Source of the DNA: Auxenochlorella pyrenoidosa | Taxonomy: Eukaryota; Chlorophyta; Trebouxiophyceae; Chlorellales; Chlorellaceae | Reading direction: 5' to 3' | Assembly: GCA_001430745.1 (NCBI GenBank) | Contig: KQ481983.1 | Coordinates: 1,688,562-1,699,801 of the forward strand | Length of the DNA stretch: 11,240 nucleotides | Shown here: one piece after another, positions 1 to 9,104 of the stretch | How the letters are laid out: each line of letters opens with the position of its first letter | Position numbering within the stretch: position 1 is the stretch's first letter | Notes under the pieces: model-generated | What the model was told of the DNA's origin: nothing | The model's database searches: none | What the model saw: the letters and a program-made list of their open reading frames with translations, nothing else | Program-made: the position numbers and the translations under genes

Positions 1-64
1 CACACCACCTCACCCCCAAACCAATACACCCACCCACCCACCCACACACACCACACCACACCCT
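1..64. repeat. CA/CCCA-rich simple-sequence tract in an intron
   Basis: Bases 1-64 are almost pure C and A, with tandem CCCA units (about 30-46) followed by CACAC units. The tract runs into the CAG acceptor at 66-68 of the first visible SBNO exon. It therefore forms the 3' end of an intron whose start is outside the window, and it may serve as a pyrimidine-rich acceptor region. Confidence 0.75.
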
Positions 65-68
65 GCAG

Positions 69-2271
69 GCGGCGCTGTGGAGCGTGTGGAGCTGGAGCTG
101 GACCGGGGTGTGAGCTTTCAGGCTGCTTGCGGGCTGCGGGACGAGGCGGTGGAGCACATCGCGGGGGTGGAGGGGGAGGGGCACCGCCACTCCTCCGGCT
201 TCTACGTGTGAGGGCGGCATGACGGGGGGGCCTTTTGATGGCATGCTCACCCGCTGGGAGAGCAGGGAGGCAGCAAGGCATGGCGTGCACGTGGTGATTG
301 GTGCCCCCAGCTGCCATGTCCTCCGTGCCGCTACTTGTACAGCCATGCCTAACCCCCTCCCTACCTGCCGGCGCCCGCCTGCAGCGGCGACACGCACGTG
401 CAGGCTGGCGGCTCCAGGCGCCCACGGCTCATCGTCATGGCAGCAGAGGTGCGCCGTGCCTGACACCCTGCCTGCAGCCTCCCGATGGTGCAGATGATGC
501 CGGGTGCGCCCAATGGCCCAGCCCGTCTGCCCTTGAGCTGTGCCCTGTACCTCCCCTCCATGCCACACAGGTGGGGCGCACCTTCAACAACGTGCCCAAG
601 CTGGCCATCACGGTGGGTTGAGGGATGTGCACTGCGTGAGCAATCTCATCGGCACAGACAAGTGGCACGCACGCCCCACAGATACCATCAGCGGCGGCAA
701 GCTGCGCCTGGGGCCAGAATGCCTGGCAGCTCTGCACTGTACCAGCGCCCAACTGCCCGAAGCCCCGCCCCGGACCCCCCTCACCCCACCCTCTCCTCAT
801 GGCCCAACTCCGCCCCCTCGCTCCGCCCCCGCTGCGCAGCGCCCCAACACCGGCGCCGGCGGCATCCTCACCCTGCCCGAGCTGAAGGACAGGGGGTACC
901 GCAGGGTGCCGGATGAGCAGGCGGAGGAGGCCTGGACCTTTTGGTGAGGGCTGGCAGGCAGGGGGCGGTTGCAGGGGCGGTTGCAGGGGCTGGGCAGGGG
1001 TGGCCCTGTTGCACGCCACTGCCCTCATGCCAAAGACCACCTTGCTGACCTTGCGCCCTCCCTACCAGCTCTCCAACCCTCCTGCTGCCACCGCCTGGGC
1101 CCAGGTATGAGCACTGCGCCGACCACTGTGTCCATGGCGACACCTGCGCGGGCGCCGCCGCCGGCTGCACCGTGGGCGTGCGCCACACCTCCATCTACCT
1201 GCTGTCCGGGGCGGTGCTGCCGCTGCTGCGCAAGCTGGAGAAGATGCGCAGCCACAGCAAGTGGGGCCGGTGAGCACGAGGGGTGGGGCGCCCGCCGGCA
1301 TTTCGCGGTGCGCTTTTCCCTGCACGGGCAGAACCCACCAGCCTCCAGAAGCGTTGGCCCCCCTGCCCCCCTGCCCGCAGCATGGGCATCAGCAGCGACT
1401 CCAACACCACCCGCCCCCTGCAAATCCTCAAGGCGGGGACCAGGGAGCGGGGACGGCAGGAGGAATGCCCTGCAGTTACTGCGCGCATGCCGTGTTGGGG
1501 CGGGACGTGGCGACGTGTGGGTGCCAACCTGCCCCCCCCGCCCCTCCCTTCAGGTGGTGGCATCCGACGGCTCCAGCGTGACCGGCATCCAGGCCACAGA
1601 CAAGGAAGAGATGGCTTACTGGCGAGCCCTGGGCGCTGCGGGGAAAACAGCTGGGATGGGTGGCCGACGCACGCGGCAGCTCCAGCTGGGCGCGCGCCTC
1701 TGTGACGCCTGCTGGGCACCCCGCATCCCTGCTGAACCCCGGGGCCCCTGCCAGCCTGTCTTACCCTCTCGAGGCCTGCTGGCCCCTGGGCTGCAGGGTC
1801 GCCTCCATCCAGAAGATGGCGGAGGATGAGGAGGCCGAGGATGCGCTGCTCAACGCTGCCATGCAGGCAGCGGACGCAGGGGCCGGCGGCAGCGGCGGCA
1901 CCAGCGGCGCCATCGCCCCCCTGGCCGCCGCCTCGCGCGCCAACAGCATGCAGCTGTCCGGCGCGAGCGCCGCCACGCCCGCAGACCTGTCGGCCCGCAA
2001 GGCGGCCATCGATGCCGCCCGCGCCCGCAAGGCGCAGCGCAGCGACGCCAGGCACGCTGTGACGCCCGGTGGGGGCGGTGGCGCCGCCCAGCCGCGCCCC
2101 GCTGACCCCTGGGCGGCTGCAACCGCAGCGGCAGCAGCTCGCCAGCGCGTGCAGGAGCGGCAGGAGCAGCAGGAGCAGCAGGCGCACGAGCTCCAGATTG
2201 TGCAGGAGCAGGTGCAGCAGCAGGGGCAGCAAGCCTGGGCGGGGGACCATGAGATGGCAGGTGGCCCCTGA
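69..2271 (+). CDS. Strawberry notch / FORGETTER1-like protein, C-terminal part (partial at 5' end)
   Basis: Exons are 69-207, 385-448, 571-612, 840-943, 1105-1269, 1381-1432, 1554-1621 and 1797-2271. The joined frame is open for about 369 residues up to a TGA at 2269-2271, and the helicase core lies upstream of the window. SBNO proteins are nuclear SNF2/DExD-like coregulators; the plant member FORGETTER1 acts on chromatin in heat-stress memory. The match is to the family C-terminal domain: exon 1 has VERVELELDRGVSF and a GFY end, exon 4 has RPNTG and LPELKDRGYR, and exon 5 has the cysteine cluster CADHCVHGDTCAGAAAGC followed by VGVR and YLLSGAVLPLLRKLE. Exon 7 (VVASDGSSVTGI) fits the family segment RIVGL. 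The last exon has no family match that I recognise: it is Ala/Gly-rich, then Gln/Glu-rich and probably coiled coil. Introns 6 and 7 need GC donors. The family call is firm; exon edges and the true C-terminus are inferred. Confidence 0.85.
1433..1553 (+). other. Probable GC-AG intron in the SBNO gene (intron 6)
   Basis: Exon 6 ends ATC CTC AAG at 1432 and exon 7 begins GTG GTG GCA at 1554. The join LQILKVVASDG fits the family, and the intron begins GCGGGG. A weak GT donor (GTTACT near 1474) would instead keep the frame but insert about 14 residues. Confidence 0.6.
1622..1796 (+). other. Probable GC-AG intron in the SBNO gene (intron 7)
   Basis: The donor reads TG followed by GCGAGC, one base from the common local donor GTGAGC. 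Paired with the CAG at 1794-1796 it gives EEMAYW joined to VASIQKM in phase. The GT pairs at 1660 and 1702 have the wrong phase for this acceptor. Confidence 0.5.
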
Positions 2272-2457
2272 GCGCCTGGGCCACACGCGGCCTTGGCTTG
2301 CTGAGCAGGTAGGCCACCCACCAGTCAGCCGTCAATAGCCAGCAGCACAGCATACTCAAATGAAGCAGCCAGCGGCCAGCAGCACGCCAAACCAGCTCTG
2401 CGAAGTAGCGCACGAATAAAAAAATAAAAAAAATACCTTGCAATCGGCACCTTGCTG

Positions 2458-2462
2458 TTACA
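2458..2462 (-). terminator. TGTAA polyadenylation signal of the YCII-domain gene
   Basis: The plus strand reads TTACA, which is TGTAA on the minus strand, 167 bases past the YCII stop. Just beyond it on the minus strand lies a T-rich run (plus-strand A-rich bases 2415-2433), which suits a downstream U-rich element. The site is inside the SBNO 3' UTR, so the two transcripts should overlap. Confidence 0.6.
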
Positions 2463-2544
2463 ATTGCGCCGAGCTGACCCTATGCCCTGCATGCCCTGTC
2501 TTTGCCCTCAAGCTTGTCATGCTTGGTATCCCCTGAAACTTTAC

Positions 2545-2549
2545 TGTAA
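2545..2549 (+). terminator. TGTAA polyadenylation signal of the SBNO gene
   Basis: TGTAA is the standard poly(A) signal of chlorophyte nuclear genes. This copy lies 274 bases after the SBNO stop codon, so the 3' UTR would run from 2272 to about 2560. An AATAAA in the A-rich stretch at 2415-2420 is an alternative, but that motif is seldom used in green algae. Confidence 0.6.
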
Positions 2550-2628
2550 CATGCCAGCACTGAGCAGGGAATGGAGCGCAAGCAGGGAGGGCAGGGGGGG
2601 AGCAGAAGCGCGCCGCCTGGGCCGCAAC

Positions 2629-3769
2629 TCAGCTGCGGTCGCCCGCAACCACCTGCAAAGCGGGAGAAGGCGCGCGGCGATGCTGTGAGGAAGGCCAACC
2701 GCCAAGTGCCCCCGCGACTAGTGCAGCCCCGCCCTCACCATGTATGGCCGCACGCTGTAGCTGGTGATGAGGCCGTTCTGCTTGTACTGCACCACAGCGG
2801 GGAGGGGAACAGTGTCTGCGGTGCCAACTGGCAGCGAAAAAATGGCAAAGTGAGAACGTGCCGTCGAAGGGGGATGGCCCACCCCCCGCAGCCCCCCGCG
2901 CCACCCCCCTGCCCCTTGTACAGCCCCCACCCTCCACCCCACTTACCGGATCGGCAGCCACAAACGCCTCCACATCCTCCTTGCTCACATTCCTGGGGGT
3001 CGGGTAGCGGGTGGGTGTTGCTGAGGAACTGGACAGTCACCCTGCGCCCACCGCCTCGGCAGGCCCACCCACCCGCAACACCCGTACGCACCGGAAGATA
3101 AAAACAGCGCCATCAACCGGCTCCGCCAGGGCCCCCGCCATCACCAGCTTCTGCTGCTCAGCCTGCGTTGCGGGCAGCAGCGCAGCGCAGCGTGGGCAGC
3201 ACTGGGTGATGCACGCGAGGCTGCACACTGCTCGACCGCAACCCGACCCACCATCTTGTTTGCGCCCGCCAGGTGCTGCTCCCGGTACGGGCCACGCTTT
3301 TCCAGGATGTCTGGAACATAGCTGTACTGCAGCAGCATGTAGCTGTTTGCTGGGGCGGCGGAGGCCTGCGTAAGAGCGAGGGGATGCAAGGCTGGGACCG
3401 TCACAGCCAGGTGACCACACCAGTGTGCGTCGTTGCCATGTCAGTGGAACCGAGAAGGCTAGACACAGCGCCCTTATAGTAATGTCTCATGTTGTCGATC
3501 CGACCTCTCAGTCACGCATTTCAAGAGTGTGATGGGCCGGCAAGCCCTCAATTGAGAGGGCGCCAGTCTGCAGGGCCCGGCCTGTCGGCGGCAGCCCCAC
3601 GGATAGATGGATCGTGCAGTCCGAGCTGTCCCAATGTCATCGAGATGCTCACCATTGCGCGCACAGCAGTCGCTCTGGGCCGAGCGGCACGCAGCGTGAA
3701 GCGCAGGCCGGTTGTGGCTGCCTTCGCAAACATCGACGTGGAATGCAAGCGCAGCAGCAACTGCCGCAT
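2629..3769 (-). CDS. YCII-domain protein with predicted organelle-targeting leader
   Basis: Six exons are read on the minus strand: 3769-3653, 3365-3252, 3162-3092, 2992-2947, 2786-2739 and 2652-2629. All junctions are GT-AG and in phase, giving 139 residues. YCII proteins are small ferredoxin-like-fold proteins with a proposed conserved His-Asp pair; their reaction is not settled. Family marks are YMLLQYSYVPD then EKRGPYREQHL (His 70), LVMAGALAEPVDGAVFIF, EDVEAFVAADPYKQNGL (Asp 115) and SVRPYM, with VVAGDRS on a 24-base last exon. The first 39 residues are rich in Arg, Ala, Leu, Ser and Thr and lack acidic residues, which suits a mitochondrial or plastid presequence. The start is the first ATG of the frame; a second ATG at 3733 would give 127 residues. 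Neither ATG has a strong context. The gene lies downstream of the activase gene on the same strand, but 541 bases separate them. Confidence 0.85.
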
Positions 3770-4310
3770 CGACAGGCAGCACCAATAGGGAGGCCCATGC
3801 TGGGTGCGCCGTCGCCGCTGAGGCTGTGCGCATTCCTCTCTGCGCGCCCTGTCGGCGTTCCATGTGGACACATAATAGTGGAAATACTTGCTTTGGAAAG
3901 CTGGTGCAGCTGACTTTCAGCTGACTGCAAGGGCAGGGGGCGACGAGCCACGAAAGGAAGAGAAAGACGATGGGCAGGCAGGACATGGAACATGACGAGG
4001 AGGTCGGTTCATTTGAAACCAGGGTGGACACTGGCAAAAACAAGGCAGAAACACGAAGGAATTCGTTTCCGTCCTGTCACAGAAAAATGGGCAAGATACA
4101 CAAGCAGTGCAAAGTGATTAGCGACAAGTTGCTCTGGTACATGCTGGCAGTGCCTCGATATCAAGGGCACCACAGACGAGTTGTTTGCGTCAAACATGCG
4201 TTGCTGCAGCGGTTGCTGCTGTGGGATCATCCGCAGGCGCAGTGGTCATGGGTGCACAGCAGCTGGCACGGCTGGGCACGATGCTGCATGCAGTGCGAGC
4301 CCCGGGCGGC
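3770..4310. other. Intergenic: activase 3' UTR and YCII promoter
   Basis: This 541-bp gap between two same-strand genes has a lower GC content than the coding parts, notably 3860-4180. I found no minus-strand TGTAA (plus TTACA) here, so the activase transcript may use a variant signal; candidates are minus TGTAT near 4099 and TGTAC near 4139. Open frames are short and show no family features. No TATA box or other promoter element can be assigned. Confidence 0.5.
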
Positions 4311-6651
4311 TCACGCCTCCGACTTGAGGTGCATCTTGTTGCAGAGGACCGGCACGCCGCCAGCCTTGAGCGCATCCACAAAGCGCTGCACCTCGTCCTG
4401 GGAGGGGGTGGGCATGCCGGCCAGCGGGTAGTCCTTGCCCTCCGCCTCCCACTTCTGCAGTTGCCACCGGAGGCCAGGAAGGGCGGGGGGGAGCAGCCCA
4501 GGTTGGCGGCACCTGCGAGCGGCGGCCTGTGTGGGCGCTGGGACCCGCAGGGTTGGGAGGAGAAGTGGGGGGGGCAGCCCGGCGCGGCGGCGCTCACCGC
4601 CAGCCCCAGCGTGTGGTACGGCAGCAGCTCCAGCGCCTGCATGCCGCGCTTGTCGGCGCAGAACCTGACCAGCGCCTCCACGTCCTCGGGCTGGTCGGTC
4701 CTGCCGGGCATCATCACGTAGCGCAGCTGCAGCGTGTGTGTGTTTGGGGAGGGGGGAGGGCGGGCGGCAGCGCTGGGACGGCAGGGGTTGAGAGGAGCGG
4801 CGCAAGGGGGGTGGGCAGAAGCCTGCCATTTGAGACGGCCGGCCGAGGCAGGCAATAAAAGTTGCGGCATTGTCGTTGACATCCGTGGGAAGGAGGCAGA
4901 GGGCAGGCCAGAGCAAGACGCTGAGCAAGGGCTGGACCAGCCAGGGCCACCCAAGATGGTGGCGAGGCAGCGGTGCAGTCCTGACGCCCGCCGCGAGACC
5001 CGTGCAGAGCTCAGGCTGGCAGCATGTGCGGCGAGGCTGACTGCAGCCAGCAACAGCTGATTCACTGCCGGCGCTGCCTGCCGGCAGCATGCGCGGTGCC
5101 TGTGGCCCCTGCTGCCCCCGCAGCCCGCCGCGCGCCCACCCACCCAATAGGGGATCCCCCGCTGCTCCAACTCCCCCACAAAGCCCAGGGCGGGCCCGAT
5201 TTGCCGCTTGGTGATCCACTCGTACTTTTCTGCAGCATGGCAGGAAGGGGGGCAGGACAGCAGGCTGGGGGCCGTGTGGTCGCAGCCTTGCACTTTAGCG
5301 CAGGCAGGCGGCCAGGCTGCCTGGGGCACAGGGTCCGCCCGGGGCGGGCTCTTTGCTCAGCGATAGAGCGCAGGGCGCACATCGCTGCCCCGGCTGCCAG
5401 CCACCGGGGCGCAGCGCGCACCCGGGATGGGGCTCTTGATGCAGAACAGCGCGTAGTCCAGGTGCGGCAGCACCTTGTCCCAGTGCGAGTGCTTCAGGCC
5501 CTGGCCTGCACAGAGGGGGGCCCAGCCGGGGCAACTCGGTACCAGCAGTGGGCAGTGAGGCGCAGAGGACGGCACCAGGCAGGCTTTCACCGAGCGCCTT
5601 TGCACACCCTGTTCCCGTCATGCCTCGCGGCGGCACTGGCAGCATGGACCAGGCTCCACCTGTGGTGTCTATGCAGGTTGTGAGGCCGCGGGTGTGTGCC
5701 TCCATCAGCACCGCCGCTGTGAACTCTGGCTGCACGGGGCGACGGGCAGGCAGAGGGTGAATGGGGCGCACACACCCAGCAGCAGCAGGCATGCGTGGCA
5801 GCATCTGGAATGTCGCAACGAGTTGCAGGGTCAGCACAGGCCCGCAGAGCCGGCAGGCCAGGCACGAGCAGCGGGCGTGTATGCGGCAGATGAGCAGCGC
5901 TGCCCGGGTAGGCAACGCGCCTGCAGCAGCGGCTCGCCGCCGCTGAGCGTGATGCCGCCCTTGTGGTCGCCCTGGCTCAGGTATGGCTGCACCCGCTCCA
6001 GCTTCTTGGCCAGCTCTTTGCTGCTGGTCAGCTTGCCTGCGCAGCCGGTTTGCAGGGTGGGGGTTGAGAAGGATAGGTGCAGGACAGCAAGTGTCTGGGG
6101 GATCCAACCGCCTGTGCGGCCAGAGCGGGTGCGCTCTGCAAGGGCTGCAGCCTGCTACAGGGAGGCTTGCTGAGAACCACACCCAGCACCCAGCACCCAG
6201 TGGGTGCCCGCTGCTCACCGCGGGCCATGTGCCAGGTGTCTGGGTTGCTGCAGAAGACGCAGCGCAGGCCGCAGCCCTGCAGGAAGACCAGGAACCGCAC
6301 GCCCGGGCCGTCCACCGCAGAGAATGACTCGATGGAATGCACCGAGCCCACCACGTCAGGTATGTCCTCCGGGCGCTGCGGGCGCGCAGCGGCAAAGTCA
6401 AAGCCGCTGCGCCCCTGTCGCGACAGCCGCCGCTGCCGCTCGGTCAGCTCGGATGTGGCCGCTGTTGCCGCCGCACTGCAAGGGCTGGCAGTTTCCGCAT
6501 CCGCGGGCTGCGCAGAGGCCGCGGCCGCTGCTGCTGAAGCTGCACAGCTGCTAGCCAGGCCGCGCTGCAGCGTGCGCAGGAGGGGCACAACCCCAGCGCG
6601 GAGGAGCGAGGGGCTGAGGGCCCCCACTTGGCCGATCAGGGATATCGACAT
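4311..6651 (-). CDS. pflA: Pyruvate formate-lyase activating enzyme (radical SAM), organelle-targeted
   Basis: Seven minus-strand exons (6651-6219, 6036-5921, 5729-5660, 5505-5422, 5229-5144, 4726-4598, 4454-4311) join in phase to 353 residues. The enzyme uses a [4Fe-4S] cluster and S-adenosylmethionine to put the glycyl radical on pyruvate formate-lyase, enabling anaerobic cleavage of pyruvate to acetyl-CoA and formate. The cluster motif C-x3-C-x2-C is C127, C131, C134 in [17 protein letters not shown]. Then come [13 protein letters not shown] (SGGEP at 176-180), [22 protein letters not shown] (264-271) and [10 protein letters not shown] (LLPYH at 297-301), matching the bacterial enzyme in order. 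About 95 N-terminal residues are extra: a hydrophobic/Arg stretch, then an Ala/Ser-rich part, as expected of a plastid or mitochondrial transit peptide. The ATG has A at -3. Intron 2 starts with GC. The family also activates other glycyl radical enzymes, but fermentative PFL is the expected partner in green algae. Confidence 0.92.
5730..5920 (-). other. GC-AG intron in the activase gene
   Basis: Exon 2 ends with codons for SGGEPLLQ at 5921 and exon 3 begins with PEFTAA at 5729. Joining them gives the family sequence LLQPEF in frame. The intron then starts GCGCGT and ends CAG. The nearest GT, four bases inside, breaks the frame. Confidence 0.8.
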
Positions 6652-7044
6652 GATTATATGCGAGTTGCTCGCAACAAAAATAATTTAAACAGTCGGTTTG
6701 GGGTCTTGCAAAAGTCCATCAAAGCAAGGGGCGGCGCACAGCAGGCGATCGGAGGCCACATTCGGCTGTGGGCTTTTCATTTTAGTCATATTTGTTTGCT
6801 TGATAGCAGTACACGATCTGCTGCGCCCTCCTGTGAGCTCGACCAACTCCACCTGGTGGGCAGCGCACCCGGGGCTTCCTTTGTCCTGAATTGGCGTTCA
6901 TACCATCTCCTCTGAGTCATCCAGCTCGTCAGTGCAGCGCCGCCAACCTGACTTGGGTTGGCCGCAAGCGGCGGCGACCGCGGCAGCCAAGCTACCGGCC
7001 AAGCCCAGCCTCTTGGTGGTGTGATACCCACTGCTGCCACCGTC
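6652..7044. promoter_or_regulatory. Shared upstream region of divergent activase and tafazzin genes
   Basis: Only 393 bases separate the two start codons, so both 5' UTRs and promoters must lie here unless they have distant upstream exons. The activase side (6651-6700) is AT-rich. It has ATATAAT directly before the ATG, too close to be a TATA box for that start. A short inverted repeat GCGAG-TTG-CTCGC lies at 6660-6672. A T-rich stretch at 6770-6800 is the other AT-rich part. No known operator can be named. Confidence 0.55.
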
Positions 7045-9104
7045 ATGGACAGCCTGGTGGATGTTGAGGACCACTTTTCGCAGCAGGCGCTGGCGGCGCC
7101 TTGGGGCGAGCTGGGCCGCTCCTGGACGCTGGGGCTGGTCTCGCTCGCGTCAAAGGCGGTGCTGACCCTGCTCAACGACTTTTCGGTGGAGGGGCTGGAC
7201 ACCTTTTTGCAGCATGCCACCACGCGGGAGCCGGGGGTGGGTCTCATCACCGTGTGCAACCACACCAGGTGCGGCCATGCGACGGGGCACCCGGGCAGCA
7301 CCTCCACGGGCTGCTGCCCACCTCAGCGCCGCTGCTCCTCCTCCCCGCGCTGCGAGGAGCACAGCGCAAATGCCACCCAGCCTCTGTTGGTACACCACCT
7401 TACCTGCACCCTGCCACCCTCGACCCGACCCGGTGCAGCACCGCCGACGACCCCATGCTCTTCTGCTCCATGCTGCCCGCCTCGTTCTTCTTCACTGAGC
7501 ACCGCCACGCGGGCAACCGCTGGTCGCTGTGCGCCAAGGAGATTTGCTACCGCAACCCGCTGCTGGGCGCCTTCTTCCAGTCGGGCAAGACGCTGCCCAT
7601 CGAGGTGGGGCCCGCGCTGGCGGGGCGCCTGCTGGCGTCGCTACGGGCCTCTGACAGCAGACCGCCCGGCTTGTTCCAGAGGAGCCCGAATGGGACGCCT
7701 TGGGTAGCAAGGTGCACCAAAGCTTGCAGGCTCGATGTTACCTAGGATTGCTGGCAAGCGCCTTGGGGGCCACTAAAGCACCATCCGGCTGCCGTTTGCG
7801 GCTCCTCGCGCTGCCGCAGCGTGGCGCCGGCCCCAACCAGCCCATCATGCGGACGGTGGCAGCAGAGGTGGCGCGCGGCCGCTGGGTGCACATCTTCCCA
7901 GAGGGCAAGGTCAACTACACCGGCATGCTGGGCCCGCTGCGCTGGGGTGTCGGCAAGCTGGTGTGCGACGCCAGGGCGCGCAGCAACCGGTGAGTGAGGC
8001 CGGCGCAGGCGCAGGCCAGAGCAGGCTGGGGGCGCCCAGGGCGTGCCCAGACGCGGCAGCACGGAGCAGCCAGGAAGATGGTGACCCGCGCCTGAGCCTG
8101 TGGCCAAGGCTGCGCAGGCTCGCACGTGACTGGCCACAGGCACGACGGTGGAGGCGGCCAGCGGGCGGGGGCTTGCACTCCTGGCCGATGCTTCCTCTTT
8201 ACGGCATTCACCCCCTCGCCCTCCCCCCCCTCAACCCCTGCCATGAAGGGACCCGGTGGTGCTGCCCTTTTACCACAGCGGCATGGGGCGGGTGATGCCC
8301 AAGAAGGCGGTGGTGCCGCGCCCCGGGCACAGCGTGCACGTCGTGGTGGGGCAGCCCGTTGAGCTGAGCGACTTGACCTGCCGGTTAGTGGCAATAGCAG
8401 CTGGCACGGTGCCTGCACGTTAGGGACCTGGCGTGCATGGGTCGGGCTGGCTCTGGGCCGCAGCGACCCGGGATGCTGGTTTGACGTGGAAGCAGGGCTG
8501 CTGAGCGGACTGCTCTGCGCAGATGCAGTGAGGTGTGAGAGCCGGCGGGCTGCAGCCGGAGAGCAGGCTTGGACAGCAGGGTGCACTGCTCGCGTGAATG
8601 TGGCACCGTTGCGCACACCTCCCTCGCGGCCTGCCCCTTGGGCCGGCCCTGGCGCCCACCACCCCGGCTGCAGGTGCAACCAGGAGGGCGAAGACCAGCG
8701 GCTGGTGTGGCGGGACATCACGCACCGCATCGGCGAGAGCTTGCGGCAGCTGGAGCAGTGCGCGCCGCGCAACAGGGACCAGGTGCAGTGGGCTGGGGCT
8801 TTGTGCACGAGAGTGTGGCATCGTGCGCACACCCGAGGTGTGAATGTTAGCAGCCAGCCAGAGGATCGCGTCTTGGCAGCATGGCGAGGCCTCGTTCAGG
8901 GAGCATGCGGCAGCAGCAGCAGCTTGTTTGATGCACGACAGCTGCACATCTCCAAACTTTGACAGTTCTGCTGCACATGAAACGACTGCTGCCCCACCAT
9001 GCTGTGCCCAGGTGTCTGGCGGGCAGTCACAGCACGAGGCAGAGTTGCAGCGGCAGTCGGAGGGTGCGCTGCCAGCGGGGAAGCCGGGCGAAGTGGACGA
9101 GTGA
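7045..9104 (+). CDS. taz: Tafazzin-like phospholipid-lysophospholipid transacylase
   Basis: Exons 7045-7268, 7439-7604, 7820-7989, 8249-8383, 8674-8782 and 9012-9104 join in phase to 298 residues, close to tafazzin length. Tafazzin remodels cardiolipin acyl chains in mitochondrial membranes. The PlsC acyltransferase HX4D box is His73 to Asp78 (CNHTSTADDP), split by intron 1 within Ser75. Next come SLCAKEICYRNPLLGAFFQ, GKTLPIERG, WVHIFPEGKVN (FPEG at 156-159), RWGVGKL and VVLPFYHSGMGRVMPKK (190-206), all in tafazzin order. An N-terminal hydrophobic segment (WTLGLVSLASKAVLTLL) could insert into the membrane. The tail after about 265 is polar and not recognisably conserved. The ATG has G at -3 and +4. 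Intron 3 ends in AAG where the other acceptors end in CAG. The gene is divergent from the activase gene. No TGTAA was found soon after the stop. Confidence 0.9.

Noticed and set aside
288..293. CACGTG G-box
   Set aside because: It falls inside an SBNO intron and has no promoter context.
662..730. Possible SBNO exon coding DTISGGKLRLGPE
   Set aside because: It follows a CAG, but the family join goes directly from LAIT to RPNTG, and no in-phase donor is needed or seen.
435..1040. 201-codon open frame on the minus strand
   Set aside because: It overlaps SBNO exons 2-4 and their introns on the opposite strand and shows no domain.
1195..2286. 363-codon open frame on the minus strand
   Set aside because: It lies antisense to the SBNO exons, has biased Leu/Ala/Gly/Arg composition, and crosses introns without any family match; it is a GC-rich shadow frame.
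2629..6651. Operon of activase and YCII genes
   Set aside because: They are separate intron-rich nuclear genes 541 bases apart; same-strand order alone does not show shared transcription.
6958..7044. N-terminal extension of tafazzin from a TTG codon
   Set aside because: Non-ATG initiation is unlikely; the ATG at 7045 has a good context and gives a normal family length.
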